5,093 nt of DNA from Chloroflexota bacterium (GTDB lineage: Bacteria; Chloroflexota; UBA6077): contig JAJYKO010000515.1 in NCBI GenBank assembly GCA_021788565.1, positions 1 through 5,093 of the forward strand. The letters are read 5' to 3'. The notes under the pieces were generated by a model, which was given only the letters and a program-made list of their open reading frames with translations, made no database searches and was not told the DNA's origin. Both the position numbers and the translations under genes were made by a program. Each line of letters begins with the position of its first letter. Positions within the stretch are counted from its first letter, which is position 1. Of the stretch, positions 1 through 5,093 are shown piece after piece.

Positions 1-2913
1 CTGGACAAGATGTTCCCTACCAATGACTGTTCCTTCTGTACCCTGGCACCGAGGGAGTGCTTCCTGTGCATCCGATCGCCCCAGTTCATAGACCAGGGGC
101 ACAGGGACAAGGTCAGCCTCCTGACCGGCGCGGAACTCGTGAAGCTAGAGGGCACGCCTGGAGATTTCACCGCTGAGATCCGCGTGCTCCCGCGGTACGT
201 TGATCAGGATCGGTGCACCGCCTGCGGCAAGTGTTCTGAGGTCTGTCCCGTCGAAGTAGACGATCAGTTCAACGAGGGCATGTCCAAGCGCAAGGCGGCG
301 TTCCGCCCCCACCCCCAGTCCCATCCCAGGGCGTACGCCATCGATCCGGCAGCATGCACTCGTTGCGGAAAATGCGTCGAGGCCTGCCCCGAACAGTGCA
401 TAGACCTGAACGCCGCGGAGAAGACGAAGCAGCTTCATGTAGGAGCGGTCATTCTCAGTCCGGGGTTCGAGCCGTTCCATCCGACCGACGCCCGCAATCT
501 GGGCTATGGCATCCACCCGGACGTCATCACCAGTGTTGAGTTCGAGAGACTCGTCAGCGCATCCGGACCCACCGGCGGCAAACTCAGGAGGCCATCCGAC
601 GGCCGTATCCCGGAGCGGATAGCCTGGATCCAGTGCGTGGGCTCGCGGGAAGCGGCCGAAGGGCGGGGCTACTGCTCCACCGTGTGCTGCATGTACGCCC
701 TCAAGCAGGCAGTCCTGGCCAAGCAGGCCCTGGGCGAGGGGACCAGCACCGCTATCTTCGGAATGGACCTCAGGGCGTACGGCAAGGAGTACTACCACTA
801 CTTCGAGGATGCGCAGTCGCAGGGCGTCCGCTTCTTGAGATCCCGGATTTTCGAAGTGGGCATCGGTGGAGATGCGTTGAGTATCAAGCACGCCGAGGGG
901 CCCGAGAGCATTCACAAAGAAGACTTCGACCTGGTGGTCCTATCAGTCGGTCTGAACGCCCCCAGCGGCGTCGACAGCCTGGCGGATGCCGCCGGCATCG
1001 ACCTGGGTGCCTACAACTTCTGCGAGACGCCCTCGCTCTCGCCCGTCCTCACCTCCCGGCCCGGCGTTTTCGCTGCGGGATCATTCGCGGGACCGAAGGA
1101 CATACCGGATACGATAACCGAGGCGAGCGCAGCTGTCGCCGAGGCTGTAAAACTGCTGGGTGCAGGGTCATCGGATGAATGGGGGGAACTGAAGCTTCCG
1201 CCAGAACGGGAAATTGGCAACCAGGCTCCGAAAATCGGAGTTGTGCTCTGCCGGTGCGGCCAGCGTATCGCGGACGCCCTTTCCTTACCCAATATCGCCG
1301 CTTCCATTTCTTCACAGTCCAACGTCGCGTGGGTAGAGACCGTCGATAAGGCATGCTCCCCGGAGGGGCAAAGGGCCCTCCGCGATCTGATTGCCGGCAG
1401 CGACGTGAATCGGGTGGTGATGGGGGCCTGCAGCCCTCGCAACTACGAACTGCTGTTCCGCGACACTTTGCGCGAGGCCGGACTAAACGGATACATGCTG
1501 GAGATGGCCAATCTGCTGGAGCAGTGCGCGCTGGTGCATACTCCGGGTCCCGCGACAGATGCCAAGGCAAAAGACTTGATGCGGATGGCCCTCGGCCGCG
1601 CTCGTCTGCTTCAGCCCCTGGCTCGCCAGGTGGCGCCGGTAACAACCCCCGCCGCCCTGGTTCTTGGAGGCGGCCTCGCGGGTCTCACTGCCGCGTCTCA
1701 CCTGCTCGACGAGGGGCACGAGCTGTATCTCGTGGAGAAGAACGAGCAACTTGGTGGTCTCGCCCAGAGGATCGAGAACACCCTGGAAGGCATACCAATA
1801 CGGTCCCAGGTTCAAGCGCTCGCCGATAAGATGGCCTCCCATCCCAACGCGCACGTTTTCGCCAGTTCCCGTCTGGAGTCGCTGGAGGGTCAGGCAGGGG
1901 CGTTCGTCGCCAGGCTCAGGGTAGGTCCACAAGATAAGCAGGTGGATGTTCCGGTGGGAGCGGTGATCGTCGCTACCGAAGGAAGGGAATACGAGCCCAC
2001 CGAGTACCTGTACGCGCAGGATCCGCGAGTGGTCACTTCCCTTCGGCTCGACGAAATGCTCGCGCAGTCTGCTCCAGAGGCGATCGGCGCCAACAACGTC
2101 GTCATGATCCAGTGCGTCGGATCGCGGGATGAAAACCGCGGCTACTGCAGCCGGACCTGTTGCAGTCAGTCGGTGAAGAACGCACTGAAGATCAAACAGT
2201 CGAATCCAGAGGCCTCGGTGTTCGTCCTGTATCGCGACCTCGTCACCTATGGACTCGCGGAGGACTACTACCGTCAGGCGCGGGAGAGCGGTGTGATGTT
2301 CCTGCGCTGGGATCCGGCCACACCGCCTGTGGTGGAACAGGTCGCCGATGGAGATGGTGCCGCCCCCCTGAGGGTGACGGTAACGGACGTTGCTCTTGGG
2401 GAGCCACTGGCCATAGAGGCCGATCTGGTTGCCCTGGCCGCCGCCACACTTCCGGCCGAGGAGAACGAGTCCCTCGCCGGCGCCCTCGGGGTACACCTGA
2501 CCTCGGACGGCTTCTTCCAGGAGGCACATGCCAAGCTTCGCCCGATGCAATTCGAGCGGGCCGGCATCTTCCTCTGCGGACTGGCCCACGGCCCGAAATC
2601 CGCCCGCGAGCAGGTGGCTCAGGCCATCGCCGCGGCTGGCAAGGCGTCCACCCTGCTGTCGAAGAGCCAGAGGGTTGGGGGCACCGAGGTCGCAGTTGTC
2701 GAAGGGCAATGCGTGGCATGCCTCACCTGTGTTCGGGTCTGTCCCGTCGGTGCGCCTCACATAGTAGGAAACAAGAGCCAGATCGATCCCATGGTGTGCC
2801 AGGGGTGCGGGATCTGTGTGTCCCAGTGCCCCGCCGCGGCGATACAGCTGCTCAACGCCAGGGGAGAACAGTTTGCTGCACAGGTAACCGCCTGGTTGGA
2901 GGGTGTATCGTGA
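1..2913 (+). CDS. hdrA: Long two-module HdrA (heterodisulfide reductase subunit A-like flavoprotein), 5'-truncated by the window edge
   Basis: Soluble FAD/iron-sulfur protein, the likely electron-bifurcating core of an Hdr complex. The frame is open from position 1 (Leu-Asp-Lys before the Met at 10), and LDKMFPTNDC is an internal HdrA motif, so the real start and first FAD glycine motif lie upstream. Residues are counted from the Met at 10. Module 1: ferredoxin insert with cysteines 69/72/75/79 and 116/119/122/126; a CVGSR...YC...CC cluster motif (209, 222, 226, 227); FAD C-terminal motif at about 351-380. Module 2: HdrA N-terminal-type domain at about 407-537 (CRC at 414-416, CSP at 449 and 474); a second glycine motif GGGLAG at 553-558 with acidic Glu576; CVGSR...YC...CC (702, 713, 717, 718); no ferredoxin insert. 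The C-terminal ferredoxin has cysteines 901/904/907/911 and 930/933/936/940. Ordinary HdrA is about 650 residues with one module, so this is an HdrL-like long form. The family call is firm; the bifurcating role is inferred. Confidence 0.95.
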   Translation: MDKMFPTNDCSFCTLAPRECFLCIRSPQFIDQGHRDKVSLLTGAELVKLEGTPGDFTAEIRVLPRYVDQDRCTACGKCSEVCPVEVDDQFNEGMSKRKAAFRPHPQSHPRAYAIDPAACTRCGKCVEACPEQCIDLNAAEKTKQLHVGAVILSPGFEPFHPTDARNLGYGIHPDVITSVEFERLVSASGPTGGKLRRPSDGRIPERIAWIQCVGSREAAEGRGYCSTVCCMYALKQAVLAKQALGEGTSTAIFGMDLRAYGKEYYHYFEDAQSQGVRFLRSRIFEVGIGGDALSIKHAEGPESIHKEDFDLVVLSVGLNAPSGVDSLADAAGIDLGAYNFCETPSLSPVLTSRPGVFAAGSFAGPKDIPDTITEASAAVAEAVKLLGAGSSDEWGELKLPPEREIGNQAPKIGVVLCRCGQRIADALSLPNIAASISSQSNVAWVETVDKACSPEGQRALRDLIAGSDVNRVVMGACSPRNYELLFRDTLREAGLNGYMLEMANLLEQCALVHTPGPATDAKAKDLMRMALGRARLLQPLARQVAPVTTPAALVLGGGLAGLTAASHLLDEGHELYLVEKNEQLGGLAQRIENTLEGIPIRSQVQALADKMASHPNAHVFASSRLESLEGQAGAFVARLRVGPQDKQVDVPVGAVIVATEGREYEPTEYLYAQDPRVVTSLRLDEMLAQSAPEAIGANNVVMIQCVGSRDENRGYCSRTCCSQSVKNALKIKQSNPEASVFVLYRDLVTYGLAEDYYRQARESGVMFLRWDPATPPVVEQVADGDGAAPLRVTVTDVALGEPLAIEADLVALAAATLPAEENESLAGALGVHLTSDGFFQEAHAKLRPMQFERAGIFLCGLAHGPKSAREQVAQAIAAAGKASTLLSKSQRVGGTEVAVVEGQCVACLTCVRVCPVGAPHIVGNKSQIDPMVCQGCGICVSQCPAAAIQLLNARGEQFAAQVTAWLEGVS
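2898..2903 (+). promoter_or_regulatory. Ribosome binding site of the mvhD-like gene
   Basis: GGAGGG lies 6 nt before the GTG at 2910, inside the last codons of hdrA. It decides the start: the GTG at 2916 is in the same frame but would give a 12-nt spacing and is less likely. Confidence 0.75.
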
Positions 2914-3383
2914 GCGTGGAACTATCGGAGAGCTTCGAACCGAAGGTGCTGGGCTTCTGCTGCCTTTACTGTGCCTATGCGGCTGCCGACGCGGCCGGCG
3001 CCACGGGACACCACTATCCGGAATCCGTCAGGTTGGTCAAGGTGCCGTGCACCGGATTGGTGAGCGAGATGGATCTGCTCAAGGCATTTGAGTCCGGCGT
3101 GGACGGTGTCCTGGTGATGGGATGCCTTGAGGGTCAGTGCCATCACAAGGATGGCAACCTGCGCGCCAAGAGAACGGTGGCCAAGGTCCAGTCCGTTCTC
3201 GACCAGATAGGCATCGGGGCCGATCGGATCGAGGGCCACTGGATTTCCGCTTCCATGGGGTCCCAGTTCGCCGACATCGTGACTGCGGCAGTGGACAAGT
3301 TACGCACGATGGGCCCAAGTCCTGTGAGCCGCGGCACTCGTCAGTCTCATCAACTCGCGTCCGGCGAGACGGTGGGGAGGTAG
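2910..3383 (+). CDS. mvhD: MvhD-type [2Fe-2S] hydrogenase iron-sulfur subunit (delta subunit family)
   Basis: This 157-residue protein matches the MvhD/FlpD family, which carries one [2Fe-2S] cluster and relays electrons from a donor enzyme (hydrogenase, formate dehydrogenase or a methylene-THF reductase module in known systems) to HdrA. Visible family marks are the FCCxxC motif (Cys17, 18, 21), a lone Cys47 in VPCTG, and GCLEGQCH (Cys72, Cys77, His78), followed by GN and a late WISASMGSQFA segment typical of the family. It has no signal peptide or membrane segment, so it should be cytoplasmic. The GTG start overlaps the hdrA stop as GTGA, which suggests translational coupling. The tail after about residue 130 is slightly longer than usual and ends in a polar stretch with no recognised motif. 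The family call is strong; which donor enzyme it serves cannot be told from this window. Confidence 0.93.
   Translation: MSVELSESFEPKVLGFCCLYCAYAAADAAGATGHHYPESVRLVKVPCTGLVSEMDLLKAFESGVDGVLVMGCLEGQCHHKDGNLRAKRTVAKVQSVLDQIGIGADRIEGHWISASMGSQFADIVTAAVDKLRTMGPSPVSRGTRQSHQLASGETVGR
3374..3380 (+). promoter_or_regulatory. Ribosome binding site of the HdrC-HdrB fusion gene
   Basis: GGGGAGG lies 6 nt before the GTG at 3387, within the final codons of the mvhD-like gene. It supports GTG as the start and continued translation along the same mRNA. Confidence 0.75.
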
Positions 3384-3386
3384 GGG

Positions 3387-4628
3387 GTGGAAGCTACTCT
3401 GATCAGCGGACTGAAATCGGACTTCCGCGGGGAAATGGAGGAAGCGCTTGGCGGCGCCACGCTTGACGCCTGCATGTCCTGCGCTACCTGCTCATCCGGT
3501 TGCCCAAACAGCGAGATTGCCCCTGACCTCGATCCTCGGCGCACGGTGCGGTCCATCCTGCTGGGCCTCGAAGATCAGGTGATGTCTTCCAGGTTCGTCT
3601 GGGCCTGCACGATGTGCGGCAGATGCACCATGCACTGCCCCTCAGGAATCAGCATGCCAACCCTGGTACGCGCACTGCGGGCTCGACACGTTCGCGCGGG
3701 AACGGTGCCGGCCGGTATCCAGGCGGTCTTGACCGACACGGTGGAATCCGGCAACAACATGCGCGTGACCGAGGAGGACTTCAGGGAATCGATCGAATGG
3801 GTCGAGGAGATGCTCCAGGGCGAGGTCGACGACCCCTCGGCAAAGATCCCAGTGGACAAAGTGGGCGCCAGGATCATGTTCACCGTGAACCCGCGAGAGG
3901 TGAAGTACAACCCGCTCACCTTCCTGGCGGTAGCCAAGGTCTTCTACGCGGCCGGCGAAGATTGGACTCTTGGCTCCAAGAGCTGGGACGTAACCAACTA
4001 CGGCCTGTTCGCGGGGGACGACGAAGCAGCCACGATCATCTCTGGCCGAATGGCCGACGAGGTCAGGCGGCTCCAGGTCCAGGAATTGGTGTCCGCCGAG
4101 TGCGGCCACGGCTTCTGGTCGATGAAGTGGGGGATGGAGCACTGGCTGGGCGGTGTGGAGTTCCCGATCCGTAGCGTCGTTCAGTTGGTGGCCGAATACA
4201 TCCGAGACGGGCGCATCACGCTGGACCCATCGGTTAACGCTGACCTGGCGACCTACCATGATCCATGCAACCTGGCCAGAAAGGGCGGAGTGGTCGAAGA
4301 GCCGCGGTATATCCTGGCGCACGCCGTCCAGAACTTCAAGGAGATGTATCCCAACGGCGAGTACAACTACTGCTGCGGCGGCGGCGGAGGTCTCCTTTCG
4401 GTAGCGGAGCACACTCAGCTTCGCATAGCCAAGGGAGCGCCGAAGGCCGATCAGATCCGGGCGACCGGAGCGTCGCTTCTGGTCACCGCGTGCCACAACT
4501 GCCTCGACCAACTTGGAGAGATCAACAAGCAGTACAAGTTGAAGGTTACCATCAAGAACATCTGCGAGGTTGTGGCGGACGCGCTTGTGCTGTCGAAGGC
4601 CACCGATGTACCGGAAGAAGGCGACTAG
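3387..4628 (+). CDS. HdrC-HdrB fusion protein (HdrD/DsrK/TmcB-like CCG-domain iron-sulfur reductase subunit)
   Basis: Predicted catalytic subunit of the Hdr complex, 413 residues, soluble. The HdrC part carries two [4Fe-4S] motifs, Cys29/32/35/39 and Cys74/77/80/84, each ending CP. The HdrB part starts near residue 155. Its second CCG domain is intact: Cys294 in HDPCN, Cys329-Cys330 in YCCGGGGG, and Cys369-x2-Cys372 in CHNC. The spacing C-x34-CC-x38-CxxC is close to the HdrB consensus for the non-cubane [4Fe-4S] cluster that handles disulfide substrates. The first CCG half is degenerate and keeps only Cys239 (AECGHG). HdrC and HdrB are separate in many methanogens and fused in HdrD, DsrK and TmcB. 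The start is GTG with a good ribosome binding site, 3 nt after the mvhD stop. No membrane partner (HdrE, DsrM) is visible, and the adjacent HdrA/MvhD favour a cytoplasmic bifurcating complex. The substrate is unknown; a CoM/CoB heterodisulfide is unlikely in a bacterium. Confidence 0.92.
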   Translation: MEATLISGLKSDFRGEMEEALGGATLDACMSCATCSSGCPNSEIAPDLDPRRTVRSILLGLEDQVMSSRFVWACTMCGRCTMHCPSGISMPTLVRALRARHVRAGTVPAGIQAVLTDTVESGNNMRVTEEDFRESIEWVEEMLQGEVDDPSAKIPVDKVGARIMFTVNPREVKYNPLTFLAVAKVFYAAGEDWTLGSKSWDVTNYGLFAGDDEAATIISGRMADEVRRLQVQELVSAECGHGFWSMKWGMEHWLGGVEFPIRSVVQLVAEYIRDGRITLDPSVNADLATYHDPCNLARKGGVVEEPRYILAHAVQNFKEMYPNGEYNYCCGGGGGLLSVAEHTQLRIAKGAPKADQIRATGASLLVTACHNCLDQLGEINKQYKLKVTIKNICEVVADALVLSKATDVPEEGD

Positions 4629-4653
4629 ATGTGCGACACACAAGATTCGACCC

Positions 4654-4681
4654 TGTAGGGGCGGGGCGCCGTACCCGCCCC
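4654..4681 (+). repeat. REP-like palindromic repeat, type A copy 1
   Basis: A 27-bp unit starting TGTAGGGGCGGGG occurs again without mismatch at 4699-4725. Here the arms GGGGCGGG (4658-4665) and CCCGCCCC (4674-4681) form an 8-bp stem with an 8-nt loop. The similarity extends upstream: GATTCG at 4644-4649 is matched by GATTCG at 4686-4691, with a 3-nt length difference between the copies. It lies 25 nt after the HdrCB stop. It is not a typical terminator because no T-run follows. Confidence 0.85.
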
Positions 4682-4698
4682 ATCGGATTCGTCCATCT

Positions 4699-4725
4699 TG
4701 TAGGGGCGGGGCGCCGTACCCGCCC
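4699..4725 (+). repeat. REP-like palindromic repeat, type A copy 2
   Basis: This copy is identical over 27 bp to that at 4654-4680 and sits 45 nt downstream of it. Its stem is one pair shorter because position 4726 is G instead of C. It runs almost directly into the oppositely oriented type B copies. Confidence 0.85.
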
Positions 4726-4734
4726 GCCCGGTTT

Positions 4735-4765
4735 GCGGGCCGGCAGAGCCGCCGGCCCCTACAGG
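4735..4765 (-). repeat. REP-like palindromic repeat, type B copy 1
   Basis: This 31-bp unit is repeated at 4775-4805 with a single difference (AGAGCC here, AGGGCC there). Arms GGGCCGGC (4737-4744) and GCCGGCCC (4751-4758) enclose a 6-nt loop. It ends GCCCCTACAGG, the reverse complement of the CCTGTAGGGGC that opens type A copy 1, so it belongs to the same repeat superfamily in inverse orientation. Confidence 0.85.
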
Positions 4766-4774
4766 AATTGGTGG

Positions 4775-4805
4775 GCGGGCCGGCAGGGCCGCCGGCCCCT
4801 ACAGG
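4775..4805 (-). repeat. REP-like palindromic repeat, type B copy 2
   Basis: This unit is 30/31 identical to the one at 4735-4765, with a period of 40 nt. Arms GGGCCGGC (4777-4784) and GCCGGCCC (4791-4798) pair around a 6-nt loop. Its end, 4795-4805, could also pair over 11 bp with 4652-4662 at the front of the first type A copy. Confidence 0.85.
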
Positions 4806-4816
4806 TCAGAACCTGT
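4801..4816. repeat. Small inverted repeat
   Basis: ACAGGT, a 4-nt loop CAGA, then ACCTGT give a perfect 6-bp stem that overlaps the end of the last type B repeat. It may be part of the repeat boundary; no function is evident. Confidence 0.5.
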
Positions 4817-4841
4817 GAGAATCGTGGTGACCTCGGAACAG

Positions 4842-4882
4842 ACGCCTGTAGGGTCGGGTTTGAAACCCGACCCTACAGGCGT
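4842..4882. terminator. Perfect 41-bp palindrome, REP-like element and possible bidirectional terminator
   Basis: Two 20-nt arms (4842-4861 and 4863-4882) are exact reverse complements around a single central G at 4862. The core TGTAGGGTCGGGTTT and its complement resemble the outer ends of the type A and B repeats, so this is probably a third, fully symmetric member of the same family. TTTT follows at 4882-4885, and AT-rich bases at the tip leave a small loop. A GC-rich stem followed by T residues could end transcription of the hdr operon before the response-regulator gene. The T-run is short, so termination is inference; the palindrome itself is plain. Confidence 0.65.
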
Positions 4883-4893
4883 TTTGGGCGATC

Positions 4894-4932
4894 TACACTG
4901 AATCTTCACACCTTCTCCACACGTTCTTAAGA
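4894..4932 (+). promoter_or_regulatory. Direct repeats with 11-bp period, Pho-box-like operator
   Basis: Four hexamers lie 11 bp apart: TACACT (4894), TTCACA (4905), TCCACA (4916) and TTAAGA (4927). Seen as 11-mers from 4896, three consecutive units share CAC at positions 1-3 and TCT at positions 8-10. Tandem repeats at 11-bp period are what OmpR/PhoB-family regulators bind, and TTCACA resembles PhoP/PHO boxes. The site lies 81 nt before a response-regulator start, which fits autoregulation. The last unit overlaps a perfect 12-bp palindrome GTTCTTAAGAAC (4923-4934). The regulator identity is inferred. Confidence 0.5.
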
Positions 4933-4941
4933 ACACCACAC

Positions 4942-4947
4942 TATTAT
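4942..4947 (+). promoter_or_regulatory. Candidate -10 box behind the Pho-box-like repeats
   Basis: TATTAT matches the sigma-70 -10 consensus at 5 of 6 positions and begins 9 nt after the last 11-bp-period hexamer. That is the arrangement expected if the bound regulator replaces a poor -35 element. No good -35 box is present. Confidence 0.35.
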
Positions 4948-4978
4948 CCTCATGGCAGCCAGCGTTGCGGCAAAACTG

Positions 4979-4984
4979 TACAAT
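4979..4984 (+). promoter_or_regulatory. Alternative -10 box of the response-regulator gene
   Basis: TACAAT matches the -10 consensus at 5 of 6 positions and would give a leader of roughly 20-25 nt before the ATG at 5014. No convincing -35 sits 16-18 nt upstream. Confidence 0.35.
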
Positions 4985-5001
4985 AGTCGCGGGACTACAT
5001 C

Positions 5002-5005
5002 GAGG
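5002..5005 (+). promoter_or_regulatory. Ribosome binding site of the response-regulator gene
   Basis: GAGG lies 8 nt before the ATG at 5014. It is weaker than the sites in the hdr operon but correctly placed. Confidence 0.5.
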
Positions 5006-5013
5006 CAGCTCAG

Positions 5014-5093
5014 ATGGCAAAAGAAAAGATCCTGGTCGTGGACGACGAAGTGAAGATCGTACGGGTCGTTAAGGCATACCTGGAGAAGGAAGG
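5014..5093 (+). CDS. Response regulator, N-terminus of receiver domain (3'-truncated by the window edge)
   Basis: Only the first 26 complete codons and part of a 27th (GGN, Gly) are present. They read as the start of a CheY-like receiver domain: beta-1 KILVVDDE, with the acidic pair Asp10-Asp11 that binds magnesium, followed by helix alpha-1 (about residues 13-25) and EG before beta-2. The phosphorylated aspartate, expected near residue 53, and any output domain lie outside. The KILVVDDE...YLEKEG pattern is common in OmpR/PhoB-family transcription factors, and the 11-bp-period repeats upstream point the same way, but the output domain cannot be seen. It appears to be a separate transcription unit from the hdr operon, with a 385-nt gap and a palindrome between them. 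Confidence 0.85.
   Translation, partial: MAKEKILVVDDEVKIVRVVKAYLEKE

Noticed and set aside
10..12. ATG at position 10 as the start of hdrA
   Set aside because: The frame is open to the window edge, and the residues around it (LDKMFPTNDC) are an internal HdrA motif, so the gene begins upstream.
145..915. A 256-codon open frame on the minus strand
   Set aside because: It is antisense to the ferredoxin insert and FAD domain of HdrA, with no family signature.
1483..2760. A 425-codon open frame on the minus strand
   Set aside because: It is antisense to the clear HdrA module 2 and C-terminal ferredoxin. Its translation shows no recognisable domain, and long antisense frames are common in GC-rich genes.
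3642..4643. A 333-codon open frame on the minus strand
   Set aside because: It is antisense to the HdrC-HdrB fusion, whose cysteine motifs fix the coding strand.
4654..4681. Rho-independent terminator at the first type A repeat
   Set aside because: The stem is plausible but CATCGG follows with no T-run, so the palindrome at 4842-4882 is the better candidate.
4654..4805. CRISPR array
   Set aside because: There are only two copies of each of two different repeats, in opposite orientations, with unequal short gaps of 9-18 nt and internal palindromes. That fits REP-like elements, not a CRISPR.
4570..4818. Short plus-strand frames running from the end of HdrCB into the repeats
   Set aside because: The peptides simply read the tandem repeats (recurring RGGAPYPP-type segments) and have no start context or conserved domain.
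4965..4984. Sigma-70 promoter pairing TTGCGG with TACAAT
   Set aside because: The spacer is only 8 nt, too short for a -35/-10 pair, so only the -10-like box is kept as a weak candidate.
4799..5020. A 73-codon minus-strand frame over the regulatory region
   Set aside because: It crosses the perfect palindrome and the promoter repeats of the response-regulator gene, and no recognisable protein results.

Overview
The window is GC-rich bacterial (or, less likely, archaeal) DNA. It carries one tightly packed plus-strand cluster of three soluble iron-sulfur/flavin electron-transfer genes of the heterodisulfide reductase (Hdr) type, then a repeat-filled intergenic region, then the start of a response-regulator gene. 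The Hdr proteins, the GTG starts with strong Shine-Dalgarno sites and the TGTAGGG-type intergenic palindromes suggest a strict anaerobe such as a Chloroflexota/Dehalococcoidia-like bacterium or a sulfate reducer/acetogen relative. That assignment is inference; no taxonomic marker lies in the window.

Positions 1-2913 encode most of a long, two-module HdrA. Its N-terminus, with the first dinucleotide-binding motif, lies upstream of the window. What remains is the rest of module 1 with an inserted 2x[4Fe-4S] ferredoxin domain, a complete module 2 (HdrA N-terminal domain plus a second FAD domain with its own glycine-rich motif), and a C-terminal 2x[4Fe-4S] ferredoxin domain. Positions 2910-3383 encode an MvhD-type [2Fe-2S] protein that overlaps hdrA by 4 nt. 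Positions 3387-4628 encode an HdrC-HdrB fusion (HdrD/DsrK/TmcB-like), with two [4Fe-4S] clusters and one intact CCG domain for a non-cubane cluster.

In characterised HdrABC-MvhD systems, MvhD passes electrons from a donor enzyme to the FAD of HdrA. HdrA bifurcates them, one branch going to ferredoxin and the other through HdrC to the HdrB active site, where a disulfide-type substrate is reduced. The window holds the HdrA, MvhD and HdrCB parts but no hydrogenase, formate dehydrogenase or other donor, so donor and acceptor are unknown.

Positions 4629-5013 (385 nt) hold no convincing gene. They contain two copies of one REP-like element, two copies of a second element in the opposite orientation, a small hairpin, and a perfect 41-bp palindrome followed by T residues that could terminate transcription. 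Next come 11-bp-period direct repeats resembling binding sites of PhoB/PhoP-family regulators, and candidate -10 boxes. The final gene, from 5014, is the N-terminus of a response regulator receiver domain and runs off the window. It may be autoregulated through the upstream repeats.
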